In this document: piece by piece, positions 5,061-9,739 of the stretch
Layout: each line of letters opens with the position of its first letter
Position numbering within the stretch: position 1 is the first letter of the stretch
Origin: SIG450 sp045658425
GTDB lineage: Bacteria; Bacillota; Clostridia; UMGS1840; HGM11507
Reading direction: 5' to 3'
Assembly: GCA_045658425.1 (NCBI GenBank)
Contig: JAZOVB010000118.1
Span: 1-9,739, forward strand
DNA length: 9,739 nt
The notes under the pieces: model-generated
Database searches by the model: none
What the model was told of the DNA's origin: nothing
What the model saw: only the letters and a program-made list of their open reading frames with translations
Made by a program: the position numbers and the translations under genes

Positions 5061-5801
5061 ATGAAAGAAACTATATATACAATTCCTGTAAACGAGGTGT
5101 TTTCGGAGGAATGTTTTTGTCCGTTCTGCAAGCTTTATAAAAGGCTTGACGAGGAGGAAATAAGATATGCCTTAGGTCCTGCCATGATGGAGCCCGATTA
5201 CCGTGCAATAACCAACGAAAAGGGATTTTGTAAGTATCATATAAGAGAGCTTAATTCACTTCCCCGTGCTCTTGCAATGTCTCTTGTTTTACAGTCTCAT
5301 TTTAAAAATGTCAAGAATTCACTATGCCAAGAATATCTTCCGAAGAAAAAAGGATTATTCGGTAAAAACAAAGATAATATACAAGAGGAATATATAGGCG
5401 GTATTTCGGCAATTAACAATGACTGTGCCATCTGCAGCAAGATTGAACGGCACTTTTTAAGATATATTGATACCTTTGTGGATATGATTAAAAAGGACGG
5501 AGAGTTTTTAAAAAAGGTTTCGGAGGGGAACGGATTTTGTATGCCCCATTACGAGCTTGTATTAAAGGCTTGTCAAAAGAAGCTTTCGGGCAGGGATTAT
5601 GAAAGAATTGTAACTCTTTTAAGAGATGCCCAGATAAGAAAGCTTGAAAAATATGAAAAGGATATTGACCTTTTTGTTGAAAGCTTTGACCATAGAAATG
5701 CGGGGAAAAAATGCGAAGCACCGTCAGATACAGTTATTAAATCAAGTCATCTTTTAAACGGCGAGTTTGAAAAACTTCCCAAAAAGCTTGGAGATGTGTA
5801 A
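5061..5801 (+). CDS. DUF6062-type cysteine-rich protein, probably metal-binding
   Basis: A 246-residue soluble protein with no signal peptide or membrane segment. The opening (YTIPVNEVFSEECFCPFCKLYKRL) and the GFCKYH block match my memory of the clostridial family DUF6062, whose function is unknown. The sequence is visibly duplicated. CxxC (C20, C23) is followed 34 residues later by GFCxxH (C57, H60). A second CxxC (C122, C125) is followed 35 residues later by GFCxxH (C160, H163). Each half therefore offers three Cys and one His, which suggests two zinc or other metal sites; this is inferred, not shown. The C-terminal third is charged and helical. The ribosome binding site is weak (GGTGAT at 5052-5057 fits only the distal part of the 16S complement). 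It leads the cluster and ends 1 nt before the glycosylase gene. Confidence 0.75.
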   Translation: MKETIYTIPVNEVFSEECFCPFCKLYKRLDEEEIRYALGPAMMEPDYRAITNEKGFCKYHIRELNSLPRALAMSLVLQSHFKNVKNSLCQEYLPKKKGLFGKNKDNIQEEYIGGISAINNDCAICSKIERHFLRYIDTFVDMIKKDGEFLKKVSEGNGFCMPHYELVLKACQKKLSGRDYERIVTLLRDAQIRKLEKYEKDIDLFVESFDHRNAGKKCEAPSDTVIKSSHLLNGEFEKLPKKLGDV

Positions 5802-5802
5802 A

Positions 5803-6654
5803 ATGGAATATGTATTTTTACCCGACCGTGTAGTGATAAAAAATCCAAAGGATTTTTCCCTGCTTCATACCTTTGATTGCGGTCAGTGTTTCCGTTTTAA
5901 TGAAGAAGATAACGGCCATTTTACAGGTGTAGCATTTAAAAAAGCGGTTGAGATTTACGAGGAAAACGGCGAAATAATATTTTTAAATGTTACCAAAGAG
6001 GAATTTCTTTTATACTGGGTAGACTTTCTTGACCTTGAAAGAGACTACGGAGAAATAAAAAAATCCCTTTCCAACGACCTGATAATCAAAAAGGCTATTG
6101 CTTATGGCGATGGAATACGAATTCTTAAGCAGGAGTTTTTTGAGTGTCTTATATCCTTTATTATTTCCCAGCAGAATAATATCCCGAAAATAAAAAAGGC
6201 CGTTGAGGGCTTTTGTCAGCTTTTCGGAGAAAGAACAGAGTATAACGGAAAGGTTTTTTATACCTTTCCCGACCCTTACGCTGTTAAGGATATTACTGTA
6301 GAAGACCTTGCACCTTTGAAAATCGGTTATCGTGATAAATATATAATCGATGCCATAGAAAAGGTAGTAAAGGGTGAAATAACCTATGAAATTTTAAACA
6401 GTCTTTCCTATGAGGATGCAAAGAAGCTTCTGCTTACCGTAAACGGTGTGGGGGAAAAGGTAGCAAACTGTGTGCTTTTATTTTCTCTTTTAAAGTTTGA
6501 GGCTTTCCCCGTTGACACCTGGATAAAAAAGGCAATGGAGGGGTTATATAGCCTTAAGGTCAAGGATATTCCCGATTATACAAGAATTAATTTCGGCAAG
6601 TATTCAGGCTTTGCCCAGCAATATATTTTTTATTATATAAGAAACAATAAGTGA
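5803..6654 (+). CDS. ogg: 8-oxoguanine DNA glycosylase/AP lyase, OGG1 type
   Basis: A 283-residue base-excision repair enzyme that removes oxidised guanine and can nick the abasic site. The N-terminal OGG domain contains FDCGQCFRF (24-32), the usual position of the F-x-x-GQ-x-FRW motif. The helix-hairpin-helix motif is LLTVNGVGEKVANCV, followed by FPVDTWIKKA. The catalytic lysine is K219 and the conserved Asp is D238. Their spacing of 19 equals K249-D268 in human OGG1, and the Lys indicates a bifunctional glycosylase/lyase rather than an AlkA-type monofunctional enzyme. The ATG at 5803 has GGAG at 5790-5793, 9 nt upstream; an in-frame TTG at 5767 would give 12 extra residues inside the upstream gene. 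Only 1 nt separates it from the DUF6062 gene, which implies translational coupling. OGG-type enzymes are known from Clostridium. Confidence 0.9.
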   Translation: MEYVFLPDRVVIKNPKDFSLLHTFDCGQCFRFNEEDNGHFTGVAFKKAVEIYEENGEIIFLNVTKEEFLLYWVDFLDLERDYGEIKKSLSNDLIIKKAIAYGDGIRILKQEFFECLISFIISQQNNIPKIKKAVEGFCQLFGERTEYNGKVFYTFPDPYAVKDITVEDLAPLKIGYRDKYIIDAIEKVVKGEITYEILNSLSYEDAKKLLLTVNGVGEKVANCVLLFSLLKFEAFPVDTWIKKAMEGLYSLKVKDIPDYTRINFGKYSGFAQQYIFYYIRNNK

Positions 6655-6672
6655 AAGAAGGCAAAAACAAAA

Positions 6673-7704
6673 ATGAGTATGATTTCTTTAAGAAAGCTTC
6701 CTTCCCCCGAAGAGGTTAAAGCACTTTATCCTTTGTCGGAGGAGCTTAAATACAAGGTTGAAGCAAGGTCAAGAGAGATAAAGGATATTTTTTCGGGGGA
6801 AAGCCATAAGCTTATTCTTGTTATCGGTCCTTGCTCTGCAGACCATGAGGACAGCGTAATTGACTATATATACCGTTTAAGAAGAATTCAGGAAAAGGTA
6901 GAGGATAAAATCTTTATCGTTCCGAGAATTTATACCAATAAACCAAGAACAACGGGAGACGGCTATAAGGGAATGCTTCATCAGCCTGACCCTGAGGATA
7001 AGCCTGATATGTATAAGGGGCTTGTTACTATAAGAGAGCTTCATTTAAGAGCTATTAAGGAAACAGGCTTTTCCTGTGCGGATGAAATGCTGTATCCTGA
7101 GAATGACAGATATTTAAATGACCTTTTATGTTATGTGGCAGTGGGTGCCCGTTCGGTTGAAAATCAACAGCACCGTCTTACTGCCAGCGGTCTTGATACA
7201 CCTGTGGGTATGAAAAATCCAACCAGCGGTGATATTTCGGTTATGATGAATTCCATTACTGCCGCCCAGCATAAGCATACCTTTATTTACAGAGGTGAAG
7301 AGGTGAAAACCGAGGGAAATCCTTACGCTCATGCAATTTTGAGAGGTTATGTGAATAAACATGGTCAGTCTATTCCCAACTATCATTATGAAGACCTTAT
7401 TCACCTTGCAAAGATTTATGAAGCACAGAAGCTTTTAAATCCGGGACTTATTGTGGATACCAACCATTCAAATTCAGGGAAGCAGTATCTGGAGCAGATA
7501 AGAATTGCCAAAGAGGTGCTTCACTCCTGCCGTCACAGTAAGGATATAAATAAGCTTGTAAAAGGCTTTATGATAGAAAGCTATATTGAGGATGGAAATC
7601 AGAAAATCGGTGAGGGGATTTACGGAAAGTCCATTACCGACCCTTGTCTTGGCTGGGAAAAAACCGAAAGACTTATACTTGATATTGCAGAGTTGAGGAT
7701 TTAA
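6673..7704 (+). CDS. aroF: 3-deoxy-7-phosphoheptulonate (DAHP) synthase, class I AroFGH type
   Basis: A 343-residue cytosolic enzyme that condenses phosphoenolpyruvate and erythrose 4-phosphate, the first step of the shikimate pathway to aromatic amino acids. Seen motifs are VIGPCSADH (metal ligand C54), RIYTNKPRTTGDGYKG (K90, R92), GARSVENQQHR, GMKNPTSGD, VDTNHSNSGK (D262, H265) and GFMIESYIEDGNQ. These identify the class I AroF/AroG/AroH subtype, and its length is close to the roughly 350 aa of the E. coli enzymes. No chorismate mutase or ACT domain is fused. AAGG at 6658-6661 lies 11 nt before the ATG, a longer gap than usual. It begins 18 nt after the glycosylase and overlaps the thioesterase by 1 nt. 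No other shikimate gene is in the window. The choice among aroF, aroG and aroH is arbitrary. Confidence 0.93.
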   Translation: MSMISLRKLPSPEEVKALYPLSEELKYKVEARSREIKDIFSGESHKLILVIGPCSADHEDSVIDYIYRLRRIQEKVEDKIFIVPRIYTNKPRTTGDGYKGMLHQPDPEDKPDMYKGLVTIRELHLRAIKETGFSCADEMLYPENDRYLNDLLCYVAVGARSVENQQHRLTASGLDTPVGMKNPTSGDISVMMNSITAAQHKHTFIYRGEEVKTEGNPYAHAILRGYVNKHGQSIPNYHYEDLIHLAKIYEAQKLLNPGLIVDTNHSNSGKQYLEQIRIAKEVLHSCRHSKDINKLVKGFMIESYIEDGNQKIGEGIYGKSITDPCLGWEKTERLILDIAELRI

Positions 7705-8417
7705 TGATGTATTATTATAAAAACTTTACTTTTACCAAAGAAGATTTTGATAATAAGGGTAATATTCTTCCCTTTGCAGTTCTTGATATTTTTGAAAAGG
7801 GTGCTGTAGCTCACGGTGAGCTTCTCGGTGCAGGAGAAGAGGCAATGAAGAATAAAAATCTTTTCTGGATAATTTCCCGTCTTAAATATGAGGCGGTAAG
7901 TCCTGTTTTGCCTGATGAAGAGCTTACCCTTAAAACCTGGCCTCTTAAACCCGAGCTTACGGGATTTTTAAGAGAATATCTTATTTTAAACAATAACGGA
8001 GATATCGTAATTAAAGGCTCTGCAAACTGGCTTACTTTGTCAAGGGATGAAAGAAAGTTAAAACTGGGGCAGGAGGTTTTTCCTGCTATGGAGTTTTCCT
8101 CTGAGGTTAATTTCGGTAAAAAAATACCCAGATTAAGAGATTTTTTTAATGGTGAATTTATAAAAGAAATAACACCTCAGGCTGTTAATATTGACTCAAA
8201 CGGCCATGTGAACAATAAGCATTATACTTCCTTTATACTTGACGCCCTGAACGGCTTTTCGGGAATAATCGATACCTTTCAGATAGATTATGTTCAGGAA
8301 ATAATGCCTGATGATAAGGTAGGTATTGTAATTTCAAAGAGCGAAAAGGAAGTACTTGTAAAGGGCGAAAATAAAGATAAAAAACATTTTTATGCAAAAA
8401 TAAATTACAAATCATAA
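7704..8417 (+). CDS. Acyl-ACP thioesterase (FatA/FatB family)
   Basis: A 237-residue double-hotdog enzyme that releases free fatty acids from acyl carrier protein in the cytosol. The first hotdog carries the substrate-side segment (IFEKGAVAHGELLGAG, then LFWIISRLKYEAVSPVLPDEELTLKTWP). The second carries the catalytic motif D164-S-N166-G-H168-VNN, matching the D-x-N-x-H of plant FatB enzymes. Its length fits bacterial members (about 235-250 aa), which lack the plant transit peptide. The start overlaps the aroF stop (TAATG), so translation is probably coupled. ATG at 7704 or 7707 are both possible, since GAGG at 7694-7697 gives spacings of 6 and 9. It is part of the same run of genes as ogg and aroF and has no fatty-acid synthesis neighbours here. 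Confidence 0.9.
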   Translation: MMYYYKNFTFTKEDFDNKGNILPFAVLDIFEKGAVAHGELLGAGEEAMKNKNLFWIISRLKYEAVSPVLPDEELTLKTWPLKPELTGFLREYLILNNNGDIVIKGSANWLTLSRDERKLKLGQEVFPAMEFSSEVNFGKKIPRLRDFFNGEFIKEITPQAVNIDSNGHVNNKHYTSFILDALNGFSGIIDTFQIDYVQEIMPDDKVGIVISKSEKEVLVKGENKDKKHFYAKINYKS

Positions 8418-8452
8418 ATACATTAAAGCAATTTGAGAAAGGATGTATTCCT

Positions 8453-9739
8453 ATGAATTTAAAAGAATTTTTAAAAAGCTTTTGCGTAAATATTAAAGAC
8501 AGCATTTCAAGATTTCTAACAGCATTTATATGTACTGCAATAATCTTTTTGGTATTATCCTATAATGTGGTTTTCGGAACGGTGAATGATAAGATAATCC
8601 TGTCTTTATGTTTTACCTGCGGACTTATAGCGGTATTATCGGTACTTTTCAGTATTATACAGGAATACATATATGCAAAATTAGCCCCTGTAATCCAATT
8701 TGCTTTGTGTGTCCTGTCAGGTGTGGTATGCTTTATTCTTATACGAAAATATTACTATTCTGTGTATACAGTTATGGCATATACAGGAATTATAACTGCT
8801 CTTTTATGCTTTATTTTTTATGTTCTTATGAGAGGGGAAAACCGTGATTTTGCATTCCCGAAGCTTGTTTCATCCTGGATATTTACCGGAGCAATATGTG
8901 CGGTGATTTCGTTGGGACTTACAATATGTATGGGGGCTTTTGAATTGCTTATATATACCTTTGATAATTTTTATAAGCTTTATTATATTGTAAATCTTTT
9001 TGTGTGGGTAGTAGGTTTTATAAATATATTTCTTTCATTTATTCCGAAAAAGGATATCCCTGTACAGCAGTCAAAGATATTCCGTACCTTTGTCCTGTTT
9101 GCAGGATTGCCCATATACATATTATTAATAGTGATTTTGTTAGTGTACCTTGCAAAGATTACAGTTAAGTGGGATATGCCGTCAGGGGAGATAAATACCT
9201 TTGCATCCTTCGCCTCACTGTTTTTTATATTCTTTCTTCTCAGCACTAAGCAGTATACAGAAAAAACAGCAAAGCTGTTTGTAAAATTCGGCGGATATTT
9301 TCTTATCCCCGTACTTGTTATGCAGATTATTGCGGTTTTTGAAAGAATTAACGCTTACGGACTTACCACACCGAGAACAATTTCTCTTGTACTTATAATT
9401 ATCAGTATTCTTTTTATTTTATGTTCAGTGGTAGCACCGAAGCATTTAAATAAAATTCCGCTTATATCGGGAATAATAGTTTTAATTGTTACTGTTACAC
9501 CTTTAAATGTAATTGATATGCCCGTTGTCAGCCAGACCTGTATACTTAAAACTGTTCTTACTGAAAACAATATGCTGAGGGACGGAAGGGTTATTCCCAA
9601 CCCGAATATAGATGACAAATCCGCCGAAAGGATAACAAGTGCTTACGGGTATCTTAAGTATAATGCGAAAAAAACACCTGGATTTATACAGGAGCCTGAA
9701 AAAAGCTTTGATGAAATTTTTGGTTTCTATGAAAAAAGG
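8453..9739 (+). CDS. DUF4153-type polytopic membrane protein, 3' end beyond the window
   Basis: The reading frame is open from the ATG at 8453 to the last base (429 codons, no stop), so the C-terminus is missing. AAAGGA at 8438-8443 sits 9 nt upstream. The protein has about ten or eleven hydrophobic segments from residue 20 to about 350, ending with a short stretch reading TPLNVIDMPVVSQTCILKTV and the beginning of a soluble domain (TENNMLRDGRVIPN). The FERINAYGLTTPRT segment followed by the PLNVIDM-SQ-LKT-L-ENNML pattern resembles DUF4153 proteins as I remember them; their function is unknown. It follows the thioesterase by 35 nt without a terminator and is probably co-transcribed. The family call is moderate, the membrane nature is clear. 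Confidence 0.75.
   Translation, partial: MNLKEFLKSFCVNIKDSISRFLTAFICTAIIFLVLSYNVVFGTVNDKIILSLCFTCGLIAVLSVLFSIIQEYIYAKLAPVIQFALCVLSGVVCFILIRKYYYSVYTVMAYTGIITALLCFIFYVLMRGENRDFAFPKLVSSWIFTGAICAVISLGLTICMGAFELLIYTFDNFYKLYYIVNLFVWVVGFINIFLSFIPKKDIPVQQSKIFRTFVLFAGLPIYILLIVILLVYLAKITVKWDMPSGEINTFASFASLFFIFFLLSTKQYTEKTAKLFVKFGGYFLIPVLVMQIIAVFERINAYGLTTPRTISLVLIIISILFILCSVVAPKHLNKIPLISGIIVLIVTVTPLNVIDMPVVSQTCILKTVLTENNMLRDGRVIPNPNIDDKSAERITSAYGYLKYNAKKTPGFIQEPEKSFDEIFGFYEKR

Noticed and set aside
5767..5802. TTG start giving the glycosylase 12 more residues
   Set aside because: There is no ribosome binding site at the right distance. The ATG at 5803 has GGAG 9 nt upstream and keeps the two genes from overlapping.
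8608..9618. Plus-strand frame at 8608-8847 and minus-strand frames at 8983-9246 and 9355-9618
   Set aside because: They are shadows of the long membrane-protein frame that is open from 8453 to the window end.
1..9739. A dif site next to xerD
   Set aside because: Reading both strands I saw no sequence convincingly like the Firmicutes dif consensus. The inverted repeats present are too short or too different.

Overview
The window is AT-rich chromosomal DNA from a spore-forming Gram-positive bacterium, most likely a member of the Clostridia. The evidence is the order spoIIM-xerD-dacF, a sigma-E-like promoter in front of spoIIM, strong AGGAG-type ribosome binding sites, and a DUF6062-type protein. 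The species cannot be named from this sequence.

Layout. Positions 1-101 hold an array of small, different hairpins separated by a constant ATATCGA linker. Two terminator-like hairpins follow, then a sigma-E-type promoter. Positions 298-3446 are a plus-strand block: spoIIM (forespore engulfment), xerD (tyrosine recombinase with two altered catalytic positions), a dacF-type D,D-carboxypeptidase and mscL (osmotic safety valve). A sigma-A promoter lies just after spoIIM, so xerD-dacF-mscL can be made independently of sporulation. A terminator follows mscL.

Positions 3447-4074 have no credible gene. They contain a dense set of inverted repeats: a second ATATCGA/TCGATAT hairpin array in the opposite orientation to the first, two copies of a 26-nt module whose inner stem differs but still pairs, and a branched inverted repeat of about 140 nt.

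A minus-strand radical SAM/SPASM gene (4075-4932) is divergent from a plus-strand cluster. That cluster runs DUF6062 cysteine-rich protein, 8-oxoguanine-type DNA glycosylase, class I DAHP synthase, acyl-ACP thioesterase and a DUF4153-type membrane protein cut by the window end. Its genes are 1, 18, -1 and 35 nt apart, so they are probably one transcript, although they belong to unrelated pathways.

No phage, IS, CRISPR or defence system was recognised. The signals most worth a second look are the structured repeats on both sides of the spoIIM-mscL block and the unusual XerD active site.
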